This document shows positions 10,301 through 21,558 of a DNA stretch of 64,000 nt, in pieces (position 1 is the first letter of the stretch; every line of letters begins with the position of its first letter). Origin of the DNA: Antitrichia curtipendula (taxonomy: Eukaryota; Streptophyta; Bryopsida; Hypnales; Leucodontaceae). The DNA lies in assembly GCA_951230915.1 (NCBI GenBank), contig OX579637.1, positions 19,654,001 to 19,718,000 of the forward strand, read 5' to 3'. A program made the position numbers and the translations under genes. The notes below the pieces were generated by a model. That model saw nothing but the letters and a program-made list of their open reading frames with translations, had not been told where the DNA came from and made no database searches.

Positions 10301-10378
10301 AGGTCGACCCGACCTAACTACGGAATTTAGAGACTTAGCATTACCACATTGCATAATCCTATTTAGGTCGACTCGACC
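10301..10378. repeat. Palindrome cluster 3, between exons
   Basis: AGGTCGACCCGACCT at 10,301-10,315 and AGGTCGACTCGACCT (perfect) at 10,364-10,378. They sit in the non-coding gap between the ParB-like exon (ending near 10,450) and the next exon (starting near 10,290), so they are probably intronic. Confidence 0.8.
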
Positions 10379-10418
10379 TTAATAGAACTAGCTGGTACAA
10401 CTGGACTGATAATGGACT

Positions 10419-12018
10419 TCAGGAAATGCACATGAAATCTTGAATATTCACTTGATAGAGTGATACAATGAATTTGACCAGATTGGCCTTGTCCTCGGCT
10501 TTATGCCTTGTATTCGACATCGTACCCGCCGGGGAGGGATCCTTTGGGTTCCTTGGCCTTCCCATTTTCTCCCAAACACTTCGTGCACCGAGGATGTTAG
10601 TTGACCACAAAGGCTTCATGGTGACAAAACGGTTCACCCTGTTGTAGTAGGCGGATATGGACCTCAATTTTTCGTTGTCATTTGACAGAAACAAAGTAGC
10701 AATCCCACTCCCTAAAATGCTTGAGACTGGACTCGTCCAATCTCATTTGCACCATCATCTTGCTGGCCGTCACACTGTGTTGGCCTTTAATCAAGTAGAA
10801 TTGCCCTCCTTTGATTTCATCCCACGACTCAGGTTTGGGTTTCTCAGGTTGGTTCACAGGCATGACGCACAGAGTCTGCTTGGTGGACTTGTTTGGCATA
10901 TGCACATAGAAATGCATGATGTCCGAAGTGAGTCGATCTTCATGGCTTCGGATGTTCATATCCGCCGGTGATGAGATAAGTTGCTCAATCGGGATTGACT
11001 TCTTCTCGTCGATTGCAAATACGTAGGCGTCAGTGCAAGTGGCCCAGTAGTTCTTGTAGGCCTCCGCAGATAATTTATAATTGTGGTTACGCTGAGGGTC
11101 GTAAGCCTCTGGAATGTTAGTAACCACCAACGCAAAACTAGTCTCTCCCAGCACTGCTTCTTCAGGCTTCTGAGTCTTTGATTTCCTCCCAGAATTTGAA
11201 GCAAGGTTACCTCTTGCTGGTGGCGGAGGTGGTGTCCTGGATTGCTGGTTTATCCTGGCACCAAGACTGTTCTGTGTACCTGGAGTCTTCATGGAAGCTT
11301 GTCCCTCCCCTCCTTGAGCCGGCATCTCTTAAGACACAGTTCGCGCGACCATGTCCCTCTTTGTGGATTCCAGCTTTGCCTTTAGAACCTCAAAGGTCAC
11401 GAATAGGGACCTCAGTCGATTGCACAGCATCTTGCCGATGATTGTGCTTCTGGCTGGAGTGCGGAAGAAGTTGTTGTCAATCTTCTTCTCCAACTCTGGA
11501 ATTTTGGTCCTGTACTCGGTGGGTTTGAGTGTCTCTAGGAACAGTGTGATGTTGAATGGGATTTTCAAGGAGTCCAGCACTAGAGTGAAATGGCATTGTT
11601 CTTCCTCTTTCCTTCCTGTCTGCGCTATTACGTAGTGTATTTTGATTATGCTACCCTTGTCGTAGGTGATCTCTTTGATTTTCTCGTCGAAGGAGACGGA
11701 GTAGTACGTGTTGTTGTCCTTGTCCTTGTACAAGAAGCATATCAGGTTTTTGAATGGTATCATCCTAAAGCTCCAGTTGTCCAACTTCTCGGGGTTGAGA
11801 AACTCCCAGTAGTCTCCATCGTTGTCAATGTCGTCTCCATCTTCCTCATCTCGAGCGACTTCACATTGCTTGAAGAACGACTCCAGTCTTGGTATTTGTT
11901 CCTCCATCCTGTCAATGCAGGAGAACGTATCAATAAGTTCTTGGTTTAGCTCGAGTCGACCTAAGTCGGAGACCAGGTGTACTTTTGATCTTATTGAATG
12001 AGTGAGGATATCGGTCAT
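10419..12018 (-). pseudogene. ParB-like domain protein region, element 1
   Basis: From 12,018 to 10,678 there is one frame with a single TAA (11,329-11,331). Near 10,690 a 1-nt shift moves the reading into 10,694-10,419, where it continues as DNEKLRSISAYYNRVN. The segment FYLIKGQHSVTASKMM resembles the ParB/sulfiredoxin-fold signature (hydrophobic strand, G-Q-H-R, then A), with Ser where Arg is usual. If correct it would be a DNA-binding or nuclease-like fold. The first 229 residues are acidic with mixed alpha/beta character and unrecognised. The start is unsure, because a palindrome copy lies inside the first 25 codons (11,948-11,962), so the true exon may begin later. GTATCA near 10,47x could be the donor. 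The ParB assignment rests on one motif. Confidence 0.4.
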
Positions 12019-12498
12019 TGTATTTAGGTCGATGCGACCCGTAGTTTACAAATTGGATATGTTATGCTCTGGTTTTACTGTACATTTAGTTTGAGCCGAT
12101 TGTAATGGTATTGGACTGTATGCTTCAAGCTTTTATCTCTGATCTTGCACGAGAGATTCACGTCTGTATTCTTTATTCGTAGTTTGGTGTCACGATTTAA
12201 GTCGAGTCAACTTAATTCAAGGGGTATCCTTGGTTTTGGATTTGTTTTGTTCTGTGTCCTTCTGCTGTGGATGCGTGATCATTTAGCTCGAGTCGACCTA
12301 ACTAGAAGGTGATTTGGTATTGGTATTTTGAACGCCTCAATCATTTTGTGTGCCTTCTGCCTAGTTGTGGTTGACGATTTAGGTCGATTTGACCTAACCT
12401 TAATGGGGCCTTCAATTTTTGGTCGCAAACTTATTTTGCTTATGGGTACAGTTTAGTGTTCTTCAAATTGGATTTTATCATTTAGCTCAAGTTGACCT
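11948..12498. repeat. Palindrome cluster 4 (six copies)
   Basis: Copies at 11,948-11,962, 12,026-12,040, 12,199-12,213, 12,285-12,299, 12,381-12,395 and 12,484-12,498, spaced about 80-170 bp. Forms alternate between AGGTCGA..., AGCTCGA... and AAGTCGA... with the complementary half mostly kept. They lie at and upstream of the start of the minus-strand gene block, where a promoter or 5' intron would be. Confidence 0.8.
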
Positions 12499-12499
12499 A

Positions 12500-12871
12500 A
12501 GTGGTTCTTTTATGTTTGAATTCTTTGTACAGTGAACCTAAATCCTTTGTTGTCGAACCTAAAACCTAAAAATTCTAACTCCTGAATAGCAACCTGAACC
12601 GGACCATCTCGTATGCACAACTGAAAAATCTAAACTTCTCTTGACCAATCGAGGAAGTGTCCATGCCCTCCTTCAGCATATCATGACAATTGAGGAAACT
12701 TCGTTGCAACTCAAAGACAGCAAGAAACCTAAACCACAACATTCAATGAAACAACCCCAAAATCGCTAGAAAATGAAATTCACTTTTCCTGCACCACGTA
12801 AGTAGTTCACGCATCTCCTAGTTCATGGATTACAGAACAATTTCCATCCCAAGTGCGCAATCAAGAGTTTC
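12500..12871. other. Non-coding stretch upstream of the minus-strand block
   Basis: There is no sizeable open frame and no palindrome copies after 12,498. It would be the promoter or leader region of the minus-strand gene block if that block starts near 12 kb. I see no convincing TATA box. Confidence 0.4.
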
Positions 12872-13022
12872 CACCCAACGCACAGATAAAACTCACCGAT
12901 TAAGGTGAGCGTTAAAGCTCAACACTAAATTGTGAGCAACCGGGCACACACAACGCAGAGATAAAACTCACCCACACAGCTCATCGTTAAAGCTCAAAAT
13001 GAAATTGTGAGCACCTGGGCAC
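12872..13022. repeat. 75-bp tandem duplication
   Basis: Two adjacent copies share the blocks AGATAAAACTCACC, CGTTAAAGCTCAA, GAAATTGTGAGCA or its variant, and CGGGCACACA or its variant, offset by 75 bp. It is mildly diverged and non-coding. Confidence 0.65.
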
Positions 13023-13189
13023 ACAAGCACACGAGCCAATCAATTTCATATTGAGCACAAAAGACTTTATGTACAAACGTCCAAATAAAAAATAAAAAAA
13101 TGAATTACCTGCTTCCCGCAAACAAGCACACAGCAACCTCTCGCCGCAAAACTTACGCTCCAACTCCGTTGTCCGAGGAAGCACAGCAG

Positions 13190-13430
13190 CACTTGCTGCG
13201 AAGAAAGCAAAGGGCGCAGGAAGCATGACGACGACGAGCACAAGGGCAAAGAAGCCTGAGGAAGTCCGAGGACGCAGATAGCACGGGGGCCCAGAAGAAA
13301 ATCCTGATGACGAGTACGGGGGCGAAGAAGTTCGAGGAAGTTTGGAGACACCGACGGGGACGCAGACAGCACGGGGCGCATAAAAAAACACCGACAACGA
13401 GCACAAGGCCGAAGAAGTCGGCGCGCAACG
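13190..13430. repeat. GA-rich repeat of c.89 bp
   Basis: GGACGCAGA(T/C)AGCACGGGG occurs twice about 89 bp apart, with surrounding GACGA(C/G), GCACAAGG and GAAGAAG blocks also repeated. GC content is well above the neighbours. Both strands are open in several frames, as expected of a repeat lacking A and T, so I do not call a gene. Confidence 0.5.
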
Positions 13431-13642
13431 GGCTGAAGTGCTGCAACAGAGGGTTGGTGTACTTCAAACAGAATTTGCGCAATGATGTGCCCTAATTAAC
13501 TACTCGCCCTCACCCCATACAATACACCCATCACCTTTGACCAAAACTTGAATGTCCAAAAGCTTTGTGCAATCCTGTGCTCTAATGCTCACATTGCCAT
13601 CATCCCACACAATACCATCACGCCTCACTCTCCCATGCTCGA

Positions 13643-13880
13643 GGGACTGGAATAGATGAAATCCGCACCGGGGTTCTTTCGTGCAACAAGGGACTGGAGT
13701 AAGTGAATCTGCACTTGGGATTCTTTCGCGCGACAAAGGACTCGAGTAGGTGAATCCGCACCGGAGGGTCGTTTGTGCAATGGGGGACTGGAGCAGGTGA
13801 AATCCACACCGGCGGGTTTTTCGCGCAACGGGGGACTGAAATTTGCACCAGGGATTTAGGGTTTGCAAAGGTGAAATCCA
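13643..13880. repeat. 47-bp minisatellite, about five units
   Basis: GGGACTGG or a variant starts at 13,643, 13,690, 13,737, 13,784 and 13,832, a constant 47-48 bp step. Each unit carries AATCCGCACC and TTCGCGC-like blocks. As 47 is not a multiple of three, the overlapping open frames here change register from unit to unit and are not genes. Confidence 0.75.
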
Positions 13881-13919
13881 CGCTGGGGTGAATTGACCCC
13901 CTTCTTGTCCCCCCGGGAA

Positions 13920-14660
13920 AATCCAGAAATTTTTTATTTCCCACAAATTAACATTTCTGCAAATTCTAAATTCATATTTGCAATAAGACGTCCCAAATTA
14001 GTTATTACGGCTATAGAAAACAGATCTTACACAGCACAGAATAGGGTGCTTTTTAATATATGCACCTTTGGATGGACTTTAGGAGGACAAACAAGGGGGC
14101 CATTTCACTCGGCTTTTTAAATCTAACTGCATTTTAGGATTAAAGCATTCATATCACACCTTCTTGGTGTTCTTTAATTTTAAAGTTTTTGTTTTGTTTT
14201 TAGGATCCTCAATTGTCTTTTAGTTATTTATTAGTTCTATTTTTGTTGATTACAAAATATCTCATGTGCACTTTGGTTGTGACAAAACTGAATTAATCTA
14301 GGTTCAAATTATATAAAAATTCTTCAAAAAAATTCACCTTTCAAACTCTTTCAAAAAAATGAATGTATTTGAAACAAAATGTCTTCAACCTAAACACAAC
14401 AAAAAACCAAACAACAGGTGGGTCAAGCACCTGCCCTGCCTTAGGCTAGGAAAGACTGACCCTTGTATTGCCCTGTGTTTTATCCCTACAAAAAACAATG
14501 ATGTTTTTTATTTGCCGCATATGATAAAAATTTCAAATTTCAAATTCATATTTGCAATCAAAGGCCCCATATTTGATAGCGGACATGAAGAAATACCAAA
14601 TTTATGCGGCACAAAATAAGGGACAATTTTTACATTTATCCTTTGATGGGACAATGCAAT
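13920..14660. repeat. Direct repeat pair (c.13,930-14,100 and c.14,500-14,655)
   Basis: Both copies contain AAATTCATATTTGCAAT, a preceding TTTTTTATTT...CCGCA/CCACA block, and later CACAGAATAGGG or CACAAAATAAGGG, followed by a GATGG segment. They are diverged and no gene is seen in or between them. They may be solo ends of an old element. Confidence 0.5.
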
Positions 14661-15240
14661 TATTTTCTAAAACATGAACCACTCAAAACAAGAACTTCAT
14701 TAGATTTTATTAAACATACTAGTACTGTCGACATAAGAAAAAGGTTACATGTTTCACTCATGCTCTGAATTTCAACATTCATCCACATATTCTATAGAAA
14801 TAGTACATTATTTACCGCATGTTATATTTTTATACTCTAATTTTCATGGATAATTAGGGAATTTTACGATCCATGATGAAAACTCAAAAGTATGTACCTT
14901 AATTATTTTGAAGTCCTATGCTTTTGTTCAAAAAATGCAAAGTAGCAAAAAAAAATTGAAGTTGGAAAATGTCTTCAACAAACAAGATTAAAAGATGACT
15001 CATGTTTGTGCTAGTTTTCTGTTAAATGTCAATGCAATTTAAGAAAAAAATTCAAAGTAGTTACAAATTCCGCATTCAGATTTAACTCTTTCACAATTAA
15101 ATATGATGACTTCTCATGGTAATGGATACTATTTATTGTAAATGCCCAATAACGGCAATAAGTTGTATACCAAATATTTTATATTAGACGCAAAGACAGA
15201 CTAAAATTAGGTATGAATTGCACATTATTGTGAATTCAAA

Positions 15241-15535
15241 TATTTCAAGGAATTTTGAATATCCAACTTTTTGTAAAGGGCTTCCCAAATCAAATTCCAT
15301 GACATTTGATGTAGGGAGCCATTAAACTACAGATCCGGTTTTGTTCCAAATTCTTTTAATTCACGTGAGGGTGAATTTAAATTACGCACAAATGAAATAT
15401 TTTTGAGCATTCAAAGACTTGAGGGTATTTGCAACTTCCACAATTTGGTTCAAGTGCCTTCCCAAATCAAATTTCATGACAATTGATGTAGGGAGCCACC
15501 AAACTACATATCCGGTTTTACATCAAATTAATCAT
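15241..15535. repeat. Dimer of a c.177-bp repeat
   Basis: CTTCCCAAATCAAATT begins at 15,281 and again at 15,458, with the following CATGACA, GATGTAGGGAGCCA, AAACTACA and ATCCGGTTTT blocks repeated in order. The 177-bp step is close to the large satellite's period, but the sequence is unrelated. Confidence 0.6.
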
Positions 15536-15810
15536 GTAATAGCCTCCTGAGAGATCCAATCATAATCACTCTAGAATAATACCATTAATATTCAAGATAA
15601 GTGATTAAGAAGTTCAACTTCTTTCCAAAAGTATTATGCAACTTCTTTCTATATTTTTTTGACATGTATTATATTCAAGTAGTTTTAAAAGTGACAAAGA
15701 ATTGCAAAAATTATTTATCTTGAAGGACTAAGTATATTAATAATTTTATATACCAAAAACTTCAAGAAAGTCGTATATTGTGACATTTAGGATTTTAGTT
15801 TAGTATTTTT

Positions 15811-16410
15811 GTGATGATTGATTGATTGTGGAGTATTGTTCTTGGAGTTTGTGAATTATTTAGTATGAGGGTTCTATTATTTCTATGATTGATTGTTGAA
15901 TTGAATTTTGTAGACAGTGCGAAGAAGTAGTATTCATTTGGTTGGAACAAAATGGCTGTAGATCCTAAACAAGGGATGTATTTCCATCACGTGTGTATAT
16001 TTTTCTTCCAAGCACTTAGCCTTATTTGGACAAGTGTAGAGACTAGTACTTAGATTTTGAGGTGAAATAGTACGTCAGAGGGGTCCAATAATTTTTGGAC
16101 TCATTTCTTGGGTATAATAAGAGAATAGCATTGAAATGAAATGGCCATGGACTCTGCAATAGTGAGTGTTCACTTGGAAGTATTTCCAACTTACATGCAT
16201 TTTTTCCCACACCTTTTTAATTTTTCTAATAAGTGGTTGATTGTGTTCATTGTTCTTGGATTTTGTGAATTACTACGAGGTGTTTATTACTTGTATAATT
16301 TTTAAATTGACTTTTAAAGTGCAAACAAGTAGCATTGGAACAAAATGGCCATGGACTCTAAACGAGGGATGTATTTCCGACTTGTGTGTATATTTTTTCT
16401 ACCAGATCAT
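15811..16410. repeat. Direct repeat pair (c.15,826-16,017 and c.16,235-16,405)
   Basis: Shared blocks in order: TTGTTCTTGGA, TTTGTGAATTA, GGAACAAAATGGC, then AGGGATGTATTTCC and TGTGTATATTTTT. The offset is about 410 bp. A third partial version (GAAATGGCCATGGACTCTGC) lies between them near 16,140. No coding potential. Confidence 0.55.
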
Positions 16411-17819
16411 AGAATATGCTACTTTAATGTATGTGAAGAAGTTGTTTCTCCTTGCCTTAAATCTGAAATTTCTCCACAAGCATGATATTTTATGACTTTG
16501 GGCCTAACTAACAAAATGAAAGCCATGTATTGTAGTTCCAACTCCATCTTGAACTCTGAAAAAATTCCTAATATTGGATGTTTTATTGCGATGTTTGATT
16601 TTAGTATGTACTTTCAATGTGTATTTTTTTAAATTATAGAATGGCACGTAACTTGAGTTTACACCATAATGTTTCTCATTTTAATATACACATACTGAAA
16701 TATTCAATATTTTTGAAATAACTTCCTACTGGTGTGATTTTCTTTAACTTTTTCTTCAAAAATTCTCAAGAAAATCAATTTCCACATAAGAATCAAATTT
16801 TCTACCTAAAGTAAAGTAGACATGTAAATTGAGTGACAAACAATGAGGCTCAAAATCAGTGTTCATGGGTCCATCATGTATGGGGGTTAATGATGTTGTT
16901 GACATTTAAAAAATGAAAAAATTATTGATAGTAGTTCCTAAAGCCATCATTTGAAAAAGCGCAATGGTAGTGAAGATTGCATATCGCAGTTAAAAAAAGA
17001 ATTCTGGAAACATTCTCCAAATCCAAAAAAAAAAGAATCCAATAGAATGTAGAGTTCTAGTGATCTTCTGGCCCTAAATAAGGTGGTGGGAGAATGAAGG
17101 CCACATATCACCCTTGTCTTATTCTCCATGAACAGTAGAGACATCTCAGGGAATTCCGATGAACAGCCTTGCTTTCCGGGTTGACATTTTCAAATTTGAA
17201 TGCAAGCTTTGTACTTCCCGCCATCTCATTTCCTGCCAGGAAGTGCTCGACTTCTATTGACGTTTGCTTCAATGACTCCTCTTTTCGTACTTTCGGAAAT
17301 GCAATTGCAACTCTGTGTAGGCATTGCTCCTTTCATTGTATCTAGACGTTGCATGTTTGGTTAACTTTTTACCTTGTTAAGGATTTATTGGAGCTTGTTG
17401 CAAATTGCTTAGTAGAGAATGTCGGCGACTTAAGTTTTGTAGTTCGTTGAGGTGCTTCGAGCTCTAGGTATGATATGCAGAAATCCTGTTGCCTACGGAA
17501 AAATCACATTCAGTTTCAGTGCAAGGTTTACGAAGAAGATGCACAAGTCCTTTCAGCTACCACTCCCATTTATATTTTCATCAGTCTTATTCCAAATTGA
17601 TCAGATGTTGTGGTGTTAATTAATGATGTGAATCGTACGCGAGATTGTTCAGACCCCTGTGACGCTTATGAATTCTATAGTGCTGACCTGAAATACCCGA
17701 TTATGTCGCCATAATTTCCGAAAAAAAGAATACACATTTGGCTCTTCCTAAGATTCCTGAAATAACGGAGAAAATTAACTCGACCAACATTGTAATACAC
17801 TAGTTATGTTACATAATTT

Positions 17820-18626
17820 AGGTCAACTCGACCTAAAACTTGGATACAATACGTGGGATTGTATCACTGGACGATTAGGTATGAATTGAATACTATTGGG
17901 ATCGGCACTGTATGTTGTGAAGACATTCTCTTCCGAAGCTTGCTTTAGGTCGACTCGACCTAACCTGGAACAAATGCAATCTACCAGTTCCCTTGTGTCA
18001 TTTGAAGTATCAGACTCTATTGCATTGCTAGTCTTGAGGAAATGGTAATCAAGTACGATACCAAGTGAAGTGAACAATGTCACACTTTTAGGTCGACTCG
18101 ACCTAAAAGCAAAGCCGACATGTGTCCTGGAATCCTCTCATGTGAACGCTTTCTACGAGAAGAATTTCTAGAATTTCTTATTGTAATAAACTCAACGTGG
18201 ATGTCTGCTTTCCAGATATTTGTACTGGGATTGGGAAATCTGAATTAGGTCGACTCGACCTAAACTTTGTAGATCCGTTTGGTTAATAAACTCTTTCTCT
18301 TTAAGGTTGTTGGAGTTTATCTAACTGGATGACTTAGGGGGCCAGTTATGTAAACAACTTAACCAGTACTATTTGTTCAATAGCCTTGGCATTTTGGTTG
18401 ATCCTACCTATACTGGGTCAATGTAGTTACTTCTCTTGCTTTGGTGTATTGAATCCTGCTTGTCCAGACCGTACATCAGACAGTCTACATTGTAGATAAT
18501 CTGGCAGGATTTCTATTTAGCCGTGATATCAATATCATCTTGTAGAGGAATTTCTAGGTTTGGATTTTTTAGTATCCTTTAGAATCTGCACATTGAATGG
18601 TGTTGATGGTTAGGTCGATTCGACCT
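17820..18626. repeat. Palindrome cluster 5, upstream of the DUF7869-type gene
   Basis: Copies at 17,820-17,834, 17,947-17,961, 18,090-18,104, 18,247-18,261 and 18,612-18,626. Three are perfect AGGTCGACTCGACCT. The copy at 18,090 extends to 12-bp arms (18,085-18,109), the longest in the window. Steps are 127, 143, 157 and 365 bp. All lie before a splice acceptor at 18,712 that directly precedes the start codon, so they are in the promoter or in a 5'-leader intron. Confidence 0.85.
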
Positions 18627-18711
18627 AAAATGTTGACATGTAGTACTTTGTACGCAGTTTGCACATTCAATGCTTATAGTTCTTTTAATTTACCATATTC
18701 TCACGTGTGCA

Positions 18712-18713
18712 GG
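18712..18713 (+). promoter_or_regulatory. Splice acceptor just before the DUF7869 start (copy 1)
   Basis: A TTCTCACGTGTGCAG tract ends at 18,712 and is followed by GTGAA and ATG at 18,718. Copy 2 has the same arrangement on the minus strand (CAG ending at 32,281, GTGCC, then ATG at 32,275). Conservation of this layout in otherwise diverged 5' regions supports a 5'-leader intron in this gene family. Confidence 0.5.
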
Positions 18714-18717
18714 TGAA

Positions 18718-21558
18718 ATGAGCCTCCCAGACGACCCTCTCGAGAATATAGATTGGAGTGACGATGATATTGAAGACCATGTTGAAATGGATGTTGACAT
18801 TCCCGAGTGTGAAGGAATTCCTAGGCGACTGTGGAATACAAGTGTTATTATCCTCTATAATAATGCAGGTATTCTTGTTGGTGAAGGTATATGCCACAGT
18901 GCAAAATTGGATCTTGTGCTTGGTGCCAATGGTCCTCTTGGAGATACTCATGTGGCGGTGCACATTTTCAAAACTCATTCTGAAAAGGACATCCCTCAAG
19001 AGCGAGTGCGCGCATTGGTAGTATGGCCAATTAAATTGGTCCACTGTCGTGGGGCAAGCCTACAGACCATGACGTGAGGGATAATTTCAATCGACTACAA
19101 ACTAGCCGTGAGAACCCTCTGACTTCGAAGTCCAGTCGGCCGTATACAAGTAGTGTTTGAAATCCCCCTTGTGAGTCTTGCATCCAAATGAAGGACCTTC
19201 TCAGTCAGGGCTCCATCAACTTGATGTCTAGCTAAAATTGTTGTAGTAAGAATTGCGTTCAACCGTTTCCAAGAGAAAAGATTTGAGCTTTCCGTGAACG
19301 AATGTATCAAAATTCTATGTTCAAGCACAGAGCCTTCATGAAGACTGAAGTTCATAGACAGATGCATCGTAATTCACGAGGAAGAAGGATGGTGACTATT
19401 GACAAAATTGTTGTGTGCGTGTGAGCATGGATGCATATTGCCGGGGTTCCGGAATCTTCATCGCTATTGCTACCAAAAATATGCATTAAAGGATGGTCGA
19501 GAAGCAAGAGAACATGGCAATTTGGGATTTCTTAAGCCAAGGCAACACACGGAACAAGCGGCAGTTACTTTGAAATGCATCTTGGAGAAAGAAGCGGATC
19601 ACATGCCACATTGTACCCAAACTATGAAGTGTAGGCAGAAGATGGTCTCTAAGATTTTGCCGGCTACGTTTCAATGGAAGGGTCAAATGGCAAAAATCAA
19701 CTAGATTAATGTTGCTTTCGGATTGCAAGACGTATCTACATCAAACTTGGGCAAGATCAGGTCCACTAGGTTTTCAGAGTACGATGTGAAGCAGCCCGGA
19801 GATAATTTTGCTCAATGTGCTGTTTGTGACAAGTTGCGGGAGCTCATAAAGAGTGCTCTTGTAGGATCTCAAACTGCTATGTTATGGTCAAGGAGATTAA
19901 ATAAACATCTTGCCATTGCTCGTACTCGTAGGGAAATTTATTATGCAAACCGATATTGGTCGCAAAGTTCTCCGCATGAATGTATCACAATCATGCACGA
20001 CAAGATGGATCATGCAAAAACCGCTTCTCCTGTCTTTTTACACAAAAGCAAAGAGCTTGATGGCCTAATGAAGTTGCCTGTGTCCGTCACGGGCATGATT
20101 GCGCATGGGCATGCTGATGTCCGTTATGCACATTATGGTTTGGGTCTGCTTAAACATGATTCAAATTACACCATTGGTTCAATGGCAAAGTTGTTGCGTG
20201 ACCTTGAACTACCAGCAAAGTCTTCTTCAAGGGCGTTGTTTGTCAATGCAGCATTGACACCTCTGTTTGAAGCAATACTGAAGGGAAAAGAGATGTGTGA
20301 AGCAGCGCTTCCTCTGCCACCGATAAGCTTAGTTCCGGCAACACCGTTGCCATCCATTTTGAATGTGCAAATGGATAATGCCACCAGGGACAACAAAAAT
20401 CGATACGTGTATTGTTTTTGGTCTCTACTTGTTGCAAACAAGATCTTTCATGAAGTGCATGTGAACTTCATGATCGTTGGTCACACGCATGATGACATTG
20501 ATGCGTTGTTTGGGAGATGGAGCATGCTCTTGAAGAAGGAGAGCTTCCCTACAGTTCCTGCACTCATGAAGTCGTTCATGGATGCAGAATCCATACCCAC
20601 TATCCCTCATCTAATCAAAGAAGTGCCTGATTTCAAGGAATTCATTGCAGGTTCATTTATTGACGGTGGTGATATTCTTGTTGGTCACACGAGGCCACAA
20701 CAAGTGAAGTTTTACCTAGATTCTAATGGAATTCCTGTAATGAAGTACAAATTGTTGTGCACTCATGTGGACTGGCAAGGAAAAAATGGTAGACCCATTA
20801 AATTGTGGAAAGAAGATGCAGAAGGACAAAGTCTGTGGCCTTGTGGAGTACCACTACCAATGGAATTGAAGGCAATGAAAGGTGTGGAGGATATAATGAA
20901 AGGTATATCTAGATTTGAGAAGTATTGGGAGAATTTGTGCAACGCAGATGTTACTGGAGAATATCAAAGACGCTACAAGCAGTTGGTTCACTATTGGCGT
21001 GATGTAAGGGTAGCAATGCAAGAACCGATGTCGAGCACTACAATTTTGTGAGATGGTTTTTGGCCAACAACATGTGTTCGAGCAACACGAGTGGATCAAT
21101 TGGAGGATGACGGCGAGGACCGTGAAGAGTTTGCAAAGGATGACGCCTACGTTGGGCCATTGTCTGGTTGCCCAGTACCATCTTTTAGGGTGGGACGCGA
21201 TCTCTACAATGGATACTTTGTTGCAATTTGACCTGCAGACGGTGACAGTTGACCAATTTGGATTGCGAGGGCATTGTCTGATCCGAACTGTAACCCTGAA
21301 TAACCGAATTGCATTCTCATTCAATATTTCCGTCCAACATCAAGAAATCAGGATGTTCAAGACAACTACACTTGATGGGACAGTGATAGAGGTTTGCGTT
21401 GGAAGGTTGAAGAAACTGAGCCACCAATTTGGGAGCATACAAACGCCATAATGACAACGTGGAGTTCTTCCATAAGAAATGACACCGTCCATTGTATGAT
21501 CAAGATCCCGTGTGTTCAAATTGAAGTCATCAACCAGAGTCTTGCATCATACAACTGA
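18718..21558 (+). pseudogene. DUF7869-type transposase-like gene, copy 1 (broken)
   Basis: About 947 codons long and colinear with the gene at 29,451-32,275. The N-terminus is acidic and then shared (CEGIPR, LVLGANGPLGDTHVAV). The central part (19,723-21,051) is intact and holds a CxxC (QCAVCDKL) and three acid motifs of an RNase H-like core: MHDKMDH, then QMDNATRDNKNRY, then GHTHDDIDALFGRWS. These are known features of DUF7869 proteins; a transposase role is inferred. Lesions: a 1-nt deletion near 19,066, several stops between 19,160 and 19,540, a TAG near 19,702, and TGA at 21,049-21,051, 21,229-21,231 and 21,250-21,252. The C-terminus reads in frame to TGA at 21,558 (WIARALSDPNCNP, then IQYFRPTSR). 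Palindromes precede it. Confidence 0.7.

Larger units (their letters stand above)
14660..17800. other. AT-rich filler in the middle of element 1
   Basis: About 3 kb without the palindromes found on both sides and without convincing coding sequence. Two internal duplications are listed separately. The lack of palindromes and the lower GC content suggest later insertion of unrelated repeats into the element, but I could not find clean junctions. The part from about 17,150 resembles the flanking element sequence more in composition. Confidence 0.4.

Noticed and set aside
10678..10860. Bacterial contamination, because of a ParB-like motif
   Set aside because: The segment lies in a block with canonical eukaryotic splice donors and shares a palindrome family with the plant-type transposon gene.
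12987..13946. Several overlapping frames up to 148 codons at 13.0-13.9 kb
   Set aside because: These lie in GC-rich minisatellites with 89- and 47-bp periods, are open on both strands, and change register with each unit.
18685..21324. Antisense frames over the DUF7869 gene at 18,685-19,044, 20,166-20,441 and 20,854-21,324
   Set aside because: They are shadows of the plus-strand gene, whose frame and motifs are conserved in the second copy.
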